Shown: piece after piece, positions 17,508 through 27,441 of the stretch | How the letters are laid out: the number at the start of each line of letters is the position of its first letter | Numbering within the stretch: position 1 is the first letter of the stretch | Source: Thermoplasmata archaeon | GTDB lineage: Archaea > Thermoplasmatota > Thermoplasmata > Thermoplasmatales > Thermoplasmataceae | Reading direction: 5' to 3' | NCBI GenBank assembly: GCA_021846395.1 | Contig: JAJZXB010000009.1 | Coordinates: 25,587 to 89,586, forward strand | Length of the DNA stretch: 64,000 bases | Program-made: the position numbers and the translations under genes | The notes under the pieces: model-generated | Database searches by the model: none | Told to the model about the DNA's origin: nothing | The model's input: the letters and a program-made list of their open reading frames with translations, nothing else

Positions 17508-19004
17508 TTATTTATTTAGGATGATTAATTTTAATTGGTTTTTATCGATTTTTCCATCTCCCGTCATGGGAAATTCATCAATATTAAAAACCTCCTCCGG
17601 TACCCACCATTTTTCAATTTTTTTCTCATCTGAAAGCGAATTTAAATAATCGAGAAGTTTGTATTTATCAACGCCGTTGTTTATAACTGCAACAGGTTTT
17701 TCTTCCCATTTCGGGTCTTCAAGACCAATAACGGCACACTGTGTCATCCCAGGGAAGTTCAGTATAAAATTTTCAACCGTTGCTGAAGGAATCCATTCTC
17801 CACCGCTCTTAATCAAATCATCCTCCCGATCCATTATTGTGAGACGCCCATCCTGTGTAATTTTTCCAATATCACCGGTGTGGAACCATCCCTTTTTATA
17901 ATTTCCACGATCATACAGATAATACTTATCCGGTAGCCATGGAGCTTTGAAATATATTTTCCCATAATCAGAGCCACCAAGTTTTTCAATTCTAACACTG
18001 GCAAATGGAGCCAAATTCACCGAATTCCTAATTATTTCTTCAATTTCCTCAAGAGGTTTTACAGATTCAGAACGGTTAACCCTTCCAATTCCTGCAATTA
18101 ACCCATCCGAAGACCCATAAATGGATGCAAACTCCATATGCATATCAAGTATCTGTTTTTTTAATTTTTCAGATATATAGGAACCTCCAAGTAGTATTTT
18201 AATTCCTGATAGACCATTATGATTTGCTGATAGTATTAAATTTGCAATAGGCGGAACTGCATTTATCCACGTTACCTTACTTTTTTCAATAGTTTTTACC
18301 GTGTTTACTGGATTGAATTTTCCCCCAAGGATCAGATCGCATCCAATTAGCTGTGGTATATAAACCATGCCCCATCCGAACATATTATGCATTGGAACAA
18401 TGGCCATGGCATTATCACTATTGGTTAATTTAGCGGGCCCCTCATAGGATGATAAAAGAGAGGAAATGGACCATATAGCCTCAATCACTTGTTTATGAGA
18501 GTATAAAACGCCCTTTGGATGACCCGTGGTTCCCGCAGTTAAAAGTAACTGTGCAGGCTGATTTTCATCAAGATAATCGTAATTAACTGTGTCTGAATTG
18601 TTTTTGAAATTGGTATATGACCACCTTCCATCAATAACTATTGATTCTCTTCCTTCGATTACATCTGAAAGTGAATCAAGGAGATCCTGATTTATAAATA
18701 TTAGGTCAGGGTCTATTTCCTCAATAATTTTTTTTATATTCGATGCTGTGAGCCTTATGTTCATGGAATTTATTATCGCACCGGACATGGGGATTGCATT
18801 GTGAAGAATATAATGATCCAGTGTATTGTAATCTATAACAGTTACAATTGAATCCTTTCCTATTTCCTTTTTATTCAAAAATTTCACAACACCATTTATA
18901 ATGCCGCAAGCCTCTGAATAATTAATCTTTATATCATCGTATGTTATTTCTCCAGATTTTTCAGATGGGTAATGTGCCCATATTCTATCTATTGTTATTC
19001 CCAA
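17508..19004 (-). CDS. AMP-forming acyl-CoA synthetase
   Basis: ANL-superfamily adenylating enzyme of 498 aa. Motifs are the phosphate loop LLTAGTTGHPKGVLYSHK, the adenine motif SIYGSSDG, HTGDIGKITQDGRL and the hinge MDREDDLIKSGGEWI, with the C-terminal lysine in GDGKIDKNQLK. It activates a carboxylic acid to the acyl-CoA via acyl-AMP; chain length is unknown, though the family pattern is of medium- or long-chain fatty acid ligases. The TTG start at 19004 is supported by GGAGGTG five nt upstream. It could in principle act on propanoid or malonyl acids from pyrimidine breakdown, but nothing in the sequence shows this. Confidence 0.88.
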   Translation of the reverse strand: MGITIDRIWAHYPSEKSGEITYDDIKINYSEACGIINGVVKFLNKKEIGKDSIVTVIDYNTLDHYILHNAIPMSGAIINSMNIRLTASNIKKIIEEIDPDLIFINQDLLDSLSDVIEGRESIVIDGRWSYTNFKNNSDTVNYDYLDENQPAQLLLTAGTTGHPKGVLYSHKQVIEAIWSISSLLSSYEGPAKLTNSDNAMAIVPMHNMFGWGMVYIPQLIGCDLILGGKFNPVNTVKTIEKSKVTWINAVPPIANLILSANHNGLSGIKILLGGSYISEKLKKQILDMHMEFASIYGSSDGLIAGIGRVNRSESVKPLEEIEEIIRNSVNLAPFASVRIEKLGGSDYGKIYFKAPWLPDKYYLYDRGNYKKGWFHTGDIGKITQDGRLTIMDREDDLIKSGGEWIPSATVENFILNFPGMTQCAVIGLEDPKWEEKPVAVINNGVDKYKLLDYLNSLSDEKKIEKWWVPEEVFNIDEFPMTGDGKIDKNQLKLIILNK

Positions 19005-19327
19005 AATAGCACCTCCGTGTACAGTTATAGCACATGAATTATGAGTAATAAATTATATTTAAATTTAACTATTGACTCTGCAATATATAGATTTCACAAT
19101 AAAAAATAATGTATTATAGCCTTGATAGCATTTTAACCCTTATGAGCATGAAGTCGCTTTCCTTTTGGCATTAAAGGCAAGTCAAAAAAATCAAAATTTT
19201 TCCAGATCGTAGTATATAATGTACTTGTGGAATACATGGAATATACCCCTATGGATACGAAATATTCACATCTGTATATACCAAAGCATACCTGAATTGA
19301 AAGTTAGAGCATTGATGCAATGAATAG
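19005..19327. other. Intergenic region without a recognised gene
   Basis: The end next to 19005 holds the ribosome site and probable promoter of the acyl-CoA ligase (ATTTAAATATAATTT on the minus strand, 19047-19061). The remainder, 19080-19327, shows no ORF, repeat or RNA structure that I can support. Confidence 0.5.
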
Positions 19328-19792
19328 TCATTTTTTATGTATGTCATACCCATGAACCTTTATAAATTTAACATTCAATTTTTCAGCAAGTTTTCCATCA
19401 ATATCATCACGATCCCCTATTATTAATGATTCATTGAGATTTATATTATATTTTTCTCTTGCTCTGTCTATCATTCCCGTTTCAGGTTTTCTGCAGGAAC
19501 AATTTTCATCTGGCTTGTGAGGACAGTGATAAAATTGTGAAATTTTAATGCCATTCTCCTCAAAAATTTCCCCTATTTTATTATTGAAATTCTCCATATC
19601 TCTAACGGAATAATATCCTCTGTTTATCCCAGACTGATTTGATATAACAATAATGATATATCCTGCTTGATAATATTTTTTGATTAATGGTATGATATCA
19701 TCATATATTTTCAAATCATCCATTTTATGGGTGTAGCCATTATCGTAATTTATTGTGCCATCACGGTCAAGGAATACAGCCTTATTCATCAT
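19328..19792 (-). CDS. HAD-IIIA phosphatase (GmhB / histidinol-phosphatase-like)
   Basis: Small 154-aa HAD phosphatase without a cap domain. Motif I is FLDRDGTIN (nucleophile and acid Asp near 9 and 11), motif II VISNQSG, motif III lysine in CRKPETGM and motif IV IGDRDDID. The zinc-binding loop CPHKPDENCSCRKP is typical of D-glycero-D-manno-heptose-1,7-bisphosphate 7-phosphatase and the related histidinol-phosphatase domain. No heptose pathway is visible here, so the substrate is uncertain. Start is either of two adjacent ATG codons. Confidence 0.85.
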   Translation of the reverse strand: MMNKAVFLDRDGTINYDNGYTHKMDDLKIYDDIIPLIKKYYQAGYIIIVISNQSGINRGYYSVRDMENFNNKIGEIFEENGIKISQFYHCPHKPDENCSCRKPETGMIDRAREKYNINLNESLIIGDRDDIDGKLAEKLNVKFIKVHGYDIHKK

Positions 19793-19879
19793 GGAAAGTT
19801 ATGTGCAATTTACTTATAAATTCTTTCATAGCAAATTTTGTTAAAAAATTTACAAAAAATTTAAGGATTTTAACACAAT

Positions 19880-20175
19880 CACCCATGCTTTTATAAAGCA
19901 GGTGATTCAGTATCCCGCTGCAGTGATACGATTGCAAGATGTGGTGAACTACCAACGCTAAAGCCGTGGAGATTCCCATATCAACCACAAAGCTTGCCTT
20001 CACATGGAATATTGTTCAGTTATTCCATCATGGAGGTATAGGTTTTAATGCCCATAGGCGTATATTCCCCGTGTTCCACAGGTACACTAGATGTTTACTG
20101 TATAACGATATAAACTTTCGAACTTCATCCACATCACAAGCTCAGTGGTTTTCATGCTTTAAATCATTTTTAAAT
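19880..20175 (-). repeat. Decayed mobile-element remnant, copy A
   Basis: No gene fits this 390-bp gap. About 125 bp (19953-20084) is roughly 85% identical by eye to 63709-63832, in the same orientation. A separate block at 20122-20165 (CTCAGTGGTTTTCATGCTTTAAATCATTT within it) matches 40038-40082. On the minus strand 19953-20084 reads in pieces like GIKTYTSMME and KASFVVDM. A hairpin-like CACGCTAAAGC-type segment, better kept in the 63.7-kb copy, resembles subterminal hairpins of IS200/IS605 elements. My guess is a TnpB-type element remnant; the family is not certain. Confidence 0.45.
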
Positions 20176-20185
20176 AACAAAAACA

Positions 20186-21121
<936 letters not shown>

Positions 21122-21204
21122 TTAAATAAAATATAGCAACACAACAAAATTAATTTTTAATAAAATTATCAATATATTTTTATTGAAGATACGAATTAAA
21201 GTAT

Positions 21205-22416
21205 ATGAACAATATATTTGAGATAACTGGTTCTGATGTTAAACGGATTTTTGATTCAAGAGGAAATCAGGCAGTGGAGGCAAGAATTTACATTGGTGAT
21301 ACATATGGAGTATGTTCTGCACCTGCAGGAGCCAGCACAGGGGAAACTGAAGTTAAGGCTTATCCAGATAATGATATAAATAAAAGCATAGAATTTTACA
21401 ATAAAAATGTTAAAAAGGCGCTCATAGGATTTAACGCTCTGTCTCAGAAAAATTTTGATAAGTTGTTGCACGAAATTGACGGAACAGATAATTTTTCTGC
21501 GATGGGTGGAAATTTATCCACTGCATTATCTATAGCAAATGCGAAAGCAGTTTCAAATTATTTGAAAATACCACTGTACAGATATGTTGGAGGACTAAAT
21601 CCTTCTTTTCCAAGACCCATGGGAAATGTCATAGGTGGAGGAAAACACTCAAAAAATGGGACAACCATACAGGAATTTCTTGCATCGTCCCAGGGAAAAA
21701 CCTTTTTTGATTCTGTATATTACAACATAATGGTTCACAGAAGAGTTGGAGAAAAACTTTCTGAAAAACTCAAGAATCAAAGTGTTGGACTTGGTGATGA
21801 AAAGGCATGGACTGCTGATATATCTGATGAGGAGGCAATAGATATAATGAAAAGCGCTGCCAGAGAAATATCTGACGAATATCATGTAAAAATCCTTTTG
21901 GGTGTTGATTTTGCAGCTTCATCATTTTATGACAATGGAAAATATGATTATAAAAAAGAAACAAGAACTAGAGATCAACAGATAGATTTTGCCATTTCGT
22001 TGAATAAAACTGAAGGATTCTACTTCATCGAAGACCCATTGTATGATCAAGATTTTGAGGGATTCTCTCAAATAACTCAGAAAATTAAGGACACATCCAT
22101 CGTTGTTGGCGATGATCTCTATACAACAAACGCAGAGAGAATAAAAAAAGGGATTGAATTGAAATCAACAAATGGTGTTCTGATCAAGGTCAACCAGATC
22201 GGAACATTGTCTGATACAGTTGAATCCGTAAAGCTCGCTTCAAAAAATGCGATGGACACGGTTGTATCACATAGAAGTGGAGAAACAACGGATGATTTTA
22301 TAGCTGATCTGGCTGTTGCATTTAATTCAAAATTTATAAAAACAGGCACCATTGGTGGAGAAAGATTGGCAAAGCTCAATGAAGTGATCAGAATCGAAGA
22401 CGATTTGATAGAATGA
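21205..22416 (+). CDS. eno: Enolase (phosphopyruvate hydratase)
   Basis: Interconverts 2-phosphoglycerate and phosphoenolpyruvate. The 403-aa protein has [25 protein letters not shown], a variant of the usual NGGxHAxN loop ([10 protein letters not shown]), [11 protein letters not shown], metal/lysine strands [10 protein letters not shown] and [12 protein letters not shown], and [19 protein letters not shown]. It is slightly shorter than the usual 410-430 aa. CAATATATTTTTAT about 30 bp before ATG 21205 suggests a leaderless transcript. Its TGA overlaps the dphB start (ATGA), so the two are coupled. Confidence 0.95.
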   Translation: MNNIFEITGSDVKRIFDSRGNQAVEARIYIGDTYGVCSAPAGASTGETEVKAYPDNDINKSIEFYNKNVKKALIGFNALSQKNFDKLLHEIDGTDNFSAMGGNLSTALSIANAKAVSNYLKIPLYRYVGGLNPSFPRPMGNVIGGGKHSKNGTTIQEFLASSQGKTFFDSVYYNIMVHRRVGEKLSEKLKNQSVGLGDEKAWTADISDEEAIDIMKSAAREISDEYHVKILLGVDFAASSFYDNGKYDYKKETRTRDQQIDFAISLNKTEGFYFIEDPLYDQDFEGFSQITQKIKDTSIVVGDDLYTTNAERIKKGIELKSTNGVLIKVNQIGTLSDTVESVKLASKNAMDTVVSHRSGETTDDFIADLAVAFNSKFIKTGTIGGERLAKLNEVIRIEDDLIE

Positions 22417-23192
22417 TAAATTTAATGGGTATTGGACTTCGTGGAATTAAAAGCATGACACTTGAAGAGCTGGATGTGTTGAAAAATTCAGACGTCATAT
22501 ATTTTGATGTTTACACATCCATATCACCAGAAAATACCATTTCAGCACTTGAACGTTTACTGGATAAAAAAATTGTTATTGCAGATCGCGAAATAATTGA
22601 AAATTCCGATGAAATTCTGGAAAATGCAAGAAAATTTAATGTTACATTAATTGTTACAGGGGATGCCCTCACGGCAACAACCCACAATGAAATACGGGCA
22701 GAAGCAATGCAGGGGAAAATAGAAACAAGGATATACGAAAATGCATCAATATTTACGACATTTCCTGCAAGAACCGGGCTGTTTAATTATAAATTTGGTA
22801 GCATAGTTTCGTTGCCATTTGTCCATGAAAATTTTTTTCCACTCAGTGTCTATGATAAAATATTCAGGAATTATAATAATGATATGCATACCCTGCTACT
22901 GCTGGACCTTAATGATGGAAAAACTATGAATATAAATGATGCAATTCAAAATCTACTCAAGATGGAAAATAAAAGAAAAAAGGGACTTATAACAGACAAA
23001 ACTCCCATAATTATCGGAATAAAAGTTGGCACAGACCTTGAAAAAATAATTTTTACCAATATAAGGGAAATTATCAATAATAAAGCTACAAATTTGTTTA
23101 ATGAATCTCCTGCATCAATAATTATACCGGCAGGATTAAATGATAAGGAGCTGGAATTTATTAAAATATTCTGTGAAAATGAATTGGTTTGA
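22413..23192 (+). CDS. dphB: Diphthine synthase
   Basis: SAM-dependent methyltransferase of the tetrapyrrole methylase fold, 259 aa, which methylates the modified histidine of elongation factor 2 in diphthamide synthesis. The N-terminus [19 protein letters not shown] followed by [10 protein letters not shown] is diagnostic of archaeal DphB, as is the [14 protein letters not shown] loop. Translation is probably coupled to enolase through a 4-nt overlap. The other diphthamide genes are not in the window. Confidence 0.93.
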   Translation: MINLMGIGLRGIKSMTLEELDVLKNSDVIYFDVYTSISPENTISALERLLDKKIVIADREIIENSDEILENARKFNVTLIVTGDALTATTHNEIRAEAMQGKIETRIYENASIFTTFPARTGLFNYKFGSIVSLPFVHENFFPLSVYDKIFRNYNNDMHTLLLLDLNDGKTMNINDAIQNLLKMENKRKKGLITDKTPIIIGIKVGTDLEKIIFTNIREIINNKATNLFNESPASIIIPAGLNDKELEFIKIFCENELV

Positions 23193-23291
23193 AAAATTTA
23201 TTGAAGTTTTCATCTGTAATCGCATTTTTTATTTATTTACATACAAAAATATTATTTGAAAAATGAATATTAAACAGTAAAATGTCTGGCA

Positions 23292-23399
23292 TTACTGTTT
23301 GCTTGCCCTTCTTGCCCTCTTAAGTCTTCTTATCTTCTTTTTTCTCCATTTCCAGCGCATGTTACCTCTTTTCTTCCAATCTCTTGAACTTCTCTTCAA
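23292..23399 (-). CDS. rpl41e: Large-subunit ribosomal protein eL41
   Basis: A 35-codon gene easily missed because of its size. The C-terminal part [15 protein letters not shown] matches the eL41 consensus MRAKWRKKRMRRLKRKRR almost position by position, followed by ARRASKQ and the stop at 23292. A TTG start at 23399 is supported by a perfect GAGGTGA ribosome site four nt upstream and a GATATATATATG box further up, giving an N-terminal extension [12 protein letters not shown] as in archaeal eL41. An internal ATG at 23360 (22 aa) also has GAGGT close by. Eleven Arg, nine Lys and three Trp in 35 residues. Confidence 0.8.
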   Translation of the reverse strand: MKRSSRDWKKRGNMRWKWRKKKIRRLKRARRASKQ

Positions 23400-23597
23400 T
23401 ATGTCACCTCAATATTTGATAATTTTTTTAGATATGATATTATTTTTTCATATATATATCTATTTTATTAAGATATTCAATATTTATATGATTTTCAATA
23501 TACTATTTAAAATAAATAACGTTTCTATTTATCTGATAATTTAAAACCCAAACCAAGGATATGTTAAAAAGCGGTTGAAAATTAAGATTATAAAATA

Positions 23598-25094
23598 CAA
23601 TTTTAGTATTTGTTTAGCTCACCCAATACCACATAATTCTTTTCTGAGTATTTTGTCCATCTCCACAAACATGTTCTTTTTCTGGAAGTTCCATGTTGAC
23701 ATGAGTGATGAAATATACTGGTAGTTCTGAGATCCTGACTCTGACCTGAATGTACCTATGATCTTTCTTACAACTACATGCTCCTTTATGGATTGTTCAG
23801 CAAGGTTGTTTGTGGGTTCCATTCCAGGATAGAGGAGGCAGGTGAACCATGAGCCAAGTCCATTGATTATGTATTTAACCGGCTTTTTCAATTCTCTGTA
23901 CTCCCCATATCTGTTTGCAATACCATTAATCTTTTTGTCGAATTCTTCCTTCACGGACATTCTGTAATCCATGTCTTCAGATTTCAGTGATTCTTTCAGT
24001 TCTTTGAACATGGCATGTATCTCATCGGACAGTTCCTTCCCCTGTTCGTTGTCCTTGAATGCATCCACCTCCCTGATCAAGTGTGCCCAGCATCTCTGTA
24101 TAATTGTAAGGTAAGAATATGCCCTCCATCCATCAACTATGACAGGGCCACGGAAATCTTCACCCATGGTCTCCTTAACAACATCCCTTCCCCGTGAATC
24201 CACGATCACTACCAGAATATCATTCTCTGCAGACCTGAAAGACCATAGCCAGTATTTTTTCCCATCAACATGGAAGCCTGTTTCATCGATATGCACCCAT
24301 TTAGATTTGCTGATGCGTTTTCCTATTGCATTATATTCCACTTTGCATGCCTCACCCACTCTGAGAAGTGCATCCTCTATACCCTTTGTACTGAGATCGA
24401 GGTTGTTGTTAACACTGATGAAATCCTGAACCTTCCTTATGACGCCCCTCATATTGTATTTCAGCATGGTGATATAGTTCAGGAGGTATATTCCCATATC
24501 ACCTTTCTGCGGACAATCCTTATGTTTGGATTTTACCTCGGACCCACAGTTATTGCAGTGGTAAATATCCAGATCATATTCAGTAACCCTGACATCCTGC
24601 GGTGGGGGAATATCGAGGATTGTCTTCTTTTCTGTTTTGATTGGTGAGCCGAGGCTGCTGTTGCACTTTGGGCATTTATCCATGGATACGTGTATTGTTT
24701 CGTCCGGATGTTCCATTACACGTGTTGCACCCCTATGCCCTATGGGGGCACCCCTCTTCCCGGGTATTTGTTCTTCCTGTGTTTTTCCCATGTTTATATT
24801 TCCCATCTTCTGGGATGAGGGTGGTGTGTGTGGATTCTCATACTTGAGAATACGGCTCTTCAATTTTTCATTCTCATTAGAAAGTGAGAGGATCTTGGCT
24901 TTTAGATCATTATTTTCGGAGATAAGTTCTATAACATGTTTCTCCAGTTTAATAATATATATTTCATTAGTGTTATTGTTGTCAGAAGAATCCATGTACC
25001 ATTATTATTTACTCATGAAAATACTTTACGACTCAGGAAAATAACCATTATGGATAAAATATAGAAAAATGGAGCTAAACAAATACCAATTTTA
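23598..25094. mobile_element. IS66-family insertion sequence with target duplication
   Basis: The element spans 23606-25086 (1481 bp). It is bounded by perfect 15-bp terminal inverted repeats GTATTTGTTTAGCTC (23606-23620) and its complement (25072-25086). Outside them CAATTTTA occurs at both 23598-23605 and 25087-25094, an exact 8-bp target-site duplication as expected for IS66. It has a single transposase gene and no tnpA or tnpB, as in ISBst12-type members. It appears intact and recent. Base composition is visibly less AT-rich than the flanks. Confidence 0.93.
23619..24995 (-). CDS. tnpC: IS66-family transposase (TnpC type)
   Basis: A 458-aa DDE transposase. It has an N-terminal leucine-zipper-like coiled coil (about residues 12-52), a PPSSQK linker, then zinc-finger cysteines CPKCN and CNNCG near residues 113 and 147. 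The RNase H-like core has Asp in HIDETGFHVDG, Asp in VIVDGWRAY followed by CWAHLIREVD, and Glu in NNLAEQSIKEHVVVRKI. The reading frame is intact, so the element may be active. The stop codon lies only about 13 bp inside the left terminus. Confidence 0.95.
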   Translation of the reverse strand: MDSSDNNNTNEIYIIKLEKHVIELISENNDLKAKILSLSNENEKLKSRILKYENPHTPPSSQKMGNINMGKTQEEQIPGKRGAPIGHRGATRVMEHPDETIHVSMDKCPKCNSSLGSPIKTEKKTILDIPPPQDVRVTEYDLDIYHCNNCGSEVKSKHKDCPQKGDMGIYLLNYITMLKYNMRGVIRKVQDFISVNNNLDLSTKGIEDALLRVGEACKVEYNAIGKRISKSKWVHIDETGFHVDGKKYWLWSFRSAENDILVVIVDSRGRDVVKETMGEDFRGPVIVDGWRAYSYLTIIQRCWAHLIREVDAFKDNEQGKELSDEIHAMFKELKESLKSEDMDYRMSVKEEFDKKINGIANRYGEYRELKKPVKYIINGLGSWFTCLLYPGMEPTNNLAEQSIKEHVVVRKIIGTFRSESGSQNYQYISSLMSTWNFQKKNMFVEMDKILRKELCGIG

Positions 25095-25892
25095 AATTAT
25101 TTTCACATTAAAAATACCTCGCTTTATTTCCATTTTATTAATATTGAAACTAATTTTTGAATTTTTCAAATCAGAATTACCAAATTCCATCCCATATTCT
25201 ATCCCCATAATATAGTAATTATCTATGTTATGATCCGGAAAATATTTTATGAATATATTTATAAAGTCATTTAAGTTTATTATATTTTCATTCAAGTCAA
25301 ATTTTTCATTTATTAGAAATGAGACAGTAAATGCACCCGTTATACTTCTTCCGACAAAAATGTTCCATCTTCTTGCACTACCTTTTTTTCCAATCGGAAT
25401 TAAAACATCTTTATAAAAAAGTTTTCCAGTGGGGAGTAATTTTTTATTGAAAACCTGTATCATGATTTCAACATCGTTCCTGCCAGGTGCCCCTTCAACT
25501 TTCTTTTTTATCCACAGATCATAGGTAATGTTATGTTGCAGGTCATTTGGTTCATAATCAACAATTTTAGAAACAGACTTAACGTATATTTTTTTAAGAA
25601 GTAATTTTTTTACCTTTAATGGAAACTTAATTTTAGATGATTGTTTTTTATATTCATAATTCCATCCTGAAACGCCATATCCAATTCCGGGATAACCTGC
25701 TATGCTTCTGTTTAGATAGTTTGCATTAAGCAAATTAATTTTAAATGAGACATATCCATCCACGTTACATATTGCTAAATTACCATCTGAATTTTGTACA
25801 TTCCATAAATTTGGAAAGACATTCCCGAACTTAAGTGGAATATAATCCGATTTATGATTTGGGGTTTCTGAATTCAAGCACTCCTTATCCAT
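25092..25892 (-). CDS. Possible glycoside hydrolase family 12 (endoglucanase-like) protein
   Basis: A 266-aa protein whose C-terminal two thirds follow the GH12 jelly-roll order: YDLWIKKK, the nucleophile strand NDVEIMIQVF (compare YEIMIWL), RRWNIFVGR, a strand GAFTVSFLI, then the acid/base strand YIMGIEYGMEFGN (compare VQAGTEPF), closing with SKISFNINKMEI. These place Glu at both expected catalytic spots. There is no signal peptide or membrane anchor, unusual for a secreted glucanase, and an internal stretch GYPGIGYGVSGWNY may line the substrate cleft. Its stop codon lies inside the IS66 target duplication and was preserved. Family call is by eye only. Confidence 0.55.
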   Translation of the reverse strand: MDKECLNSETPNHKSDYIPLKFGNVFPNLWNVQNSDGNLAICNVDGYVSFKINLLNANYLNRSIAGYPGIGYGVSGWNYEYKKQSSKIKFPLKVKKLLLKKIYVKSVSKIVDYEPNDLQHNITYDLWIKKKVEGAPGRNDVEIMIQVFNKKLLPTGKLFYKDVLIPIGKKGSARRWNIFVGRSITGAFTVSFLINEKFDLNENIINLNDFINIFIKYFPDHNIDNYYIMGIEYGMEFGNSDLKNSKISFNINKMEIKRGIFNVKII

Positions 25893-25957
25893 TTATTATG
25901 GATTTATATGTATCTAATAAGTTTTTAGAAAATACGAATATTACATATGAATAAGGT

Positions 25958-27151
25958 TTAACTATATAGAATGTTTTTCAGAACATCCACATCATCGACA
26001 ATATCCTGAATTTTACAGTATTCATCAGGCATATGTGCCATTTTTATTACTGTTGTTGACCAGACAGCGGCATGTATGCCCCTTTTACGGAAAAATGCTG
26101 CAAATGTTGATCCACCAATTCCAACGGAAATAGCATCAATTCCTCTTCTTTCACGAATGGATCTTTTCAACAGTGTAATGATTTCTGAATTTGAAGGGGT
26201 TGGATCTGAGGATTCTTCTTTCTGTATTACCTCATATGAAATTTTAGCATTTCCATCCTTACTGTAACGGTTTATAATTTCGTCAACGGTATGCAGGATT
26301 TCTTCAATGCTGTACTCTGGAAGTATTCTGCAATCATAATAAAAGACATCTTTTCCAGGTATCGTGTTAACATTGTCTATATTTTTTTCATGTTTTGTGG
26401 GTTCAAATGTGGAATAGGGGGGTTCAAATATGCTGTCCTTAAGATCAAAAGAACTTTTAAGCTGTTTATCCAGCAGATTCATAAAAATAGAAGATTCTCT
26501 GAAGGCGTTCACCGAATTTTCAGGCATACTTGCATGCCCCTGTTTTCCCAGTATAGTAAATTTCAGCCATAAAACACTTTTTTCTGCAATTTCTATAACT
26601 GAACCATCTTCAGTACCTGCATCCGGAACCAGTATCAGATCATTTTTATCAAAAATATTTTTTTTCAGGAGATATTTGATTCCATAATCATTTCCAGTTT
26701 CTTCATCAGAAACAAATGCAAATCCAGCGTTTATTTTCAGCTTTGTTATATCAATATGTTTTAATATGAGCATAATTGTAAAGATAGATTGACCATTATC
26801 TACTGAGCCTCTGCCATATATTTTGCCATCAACTATGGTTGCGTTAAAGGGATCATATTTCCATAACGAGGCATCTCCCTCTGGAACAGTATCCATATGT
26901 GAAATAATCCAGAATGTTCTATCACAATTTCCCAATTTCAATATAATATTGGGCCTGATTATATTATGATTATCCTTAACATCATAGTTTATGTAATTGT
27001 CAAAACCCAGTTCATTCAGTATTGATACTATCTCCTTGCCTTTTTCTTCTTCTCCCATCCCTCCAGATTCCGGAGATATTGCCTTGATCCTCAGCAATCT
27101 TTTTGCTATTTCCTCAATGAATTCTCTATCACCCATGTTTTTCAAATTCAT
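25958..27151 (-). CDS. M20-family metallopeptidase (DapE/ArgE/CPG2-like)
   Basis: Zinc aminoacylase/carboxypeptidase of about 397 aa. The N-terminal zinc site is visible as ISHMDTVPEGD (His and Asp) and YGRGSVDNGQS (bridging Asp), with the base/ligand pair in FVSDEETGNDYG (Glu-Glu) and PDAGTEDGS. The dimerisation domain starts near LKFTILGKQGHASMPE, and VSVGIGGSTFAAFFRKRG with AHMPDE supplies the last ligand His. I prefer ATG 27151 because an AATATATATGG box at about 27178 is 25 bp upstream; ATG 27172 sits inside that box. Substrate (N-acyl amino acid or dipeptide) is unknown. Confidence 0.85.
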   Translation of the reverse strand: MNLKNMGDREFIEEIAKRLLRIKAISPESGGMGEEEKGKEIVSILNELGFDNYINYDVKDNHNIIRPNIILKLGNCDRTFWIISHMDTVPEGDASLWKYDPFNATIVDGKIYGRGSVDNGQSIFTIMLILKHIDITKLKINAGFAFVSDEETGNDYGIKYLLKKNIFDKNDLILVPDAGTEDGSVIEIAEKSVLWLKFTILGKQGHASMPENSVNAFRESSIFMNLLDKQLKSSFDLKDSIFEPPYSTFEPTKHEKNIDNVNTIPGKDVFYYDCRILPEYSIEEILHTVDEIINRYSKDGNAKISYEVIQKEESSDPTPSNSEIITLLKRSIRERRGIDAISVGIGGSTFAAFFRKRGIHAAVWSTTVIKMAHMPDEYCKIQDIVDDVDVLKNILYS

Positions 27152-27390
27152 TTTATAACATATGCTGTCCATATATATTTTTTTTTAACAGTTTTTACAA
27201 TAAAAACTATGTCGGATAATCTCTTTTGAAAATTCCAGACAATTTCTTTTCTGGATATCGTGGGATTATAGGCGATAAGCCAATTCCCATGCATATCCTA
27301 ATTATCAGATACAATAACAATGAGTAATCCATACGGAATTTTTCAGTATAGGTGAGAGAAAATTAAAGTAGAACCCAAAAACTCAATGTC

Positions 27391-27405
27391 CGGCATATAA
27401 TAAAA
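27391..27405 (+). repeat. Short dispersed repeat, copy 1
   Basis: ACTCAATGTCCGGCA at about 27381-27396 recurs exactly near 46179-46193, both times 45-60 bp before a gene start on the same strand. Its complement does not form an obvious nearby partner. It may be an insertion-sequence end or an upstream control site. Confidence 0.3.
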
Positions 27406-27441
27406 ACATATATTTATATATAAAATTTTGTTTAATGTAAT

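Noticed and set aside
19782..20003. 73-codon minus-strand frame upstream of the HAD gene
   Set aside because: It runs through the mobile-element remnant into the spacer; only the first part resembles the copy at 63.7 kb and the rest has no family or start signal.
23299..23544. 81-codon frame on the + strand after dphB
   Set aside because: It is antisense to the eL41 gene and its promoter; the Leu/Phe-rich translation is the complement of Arg/Lys codons.
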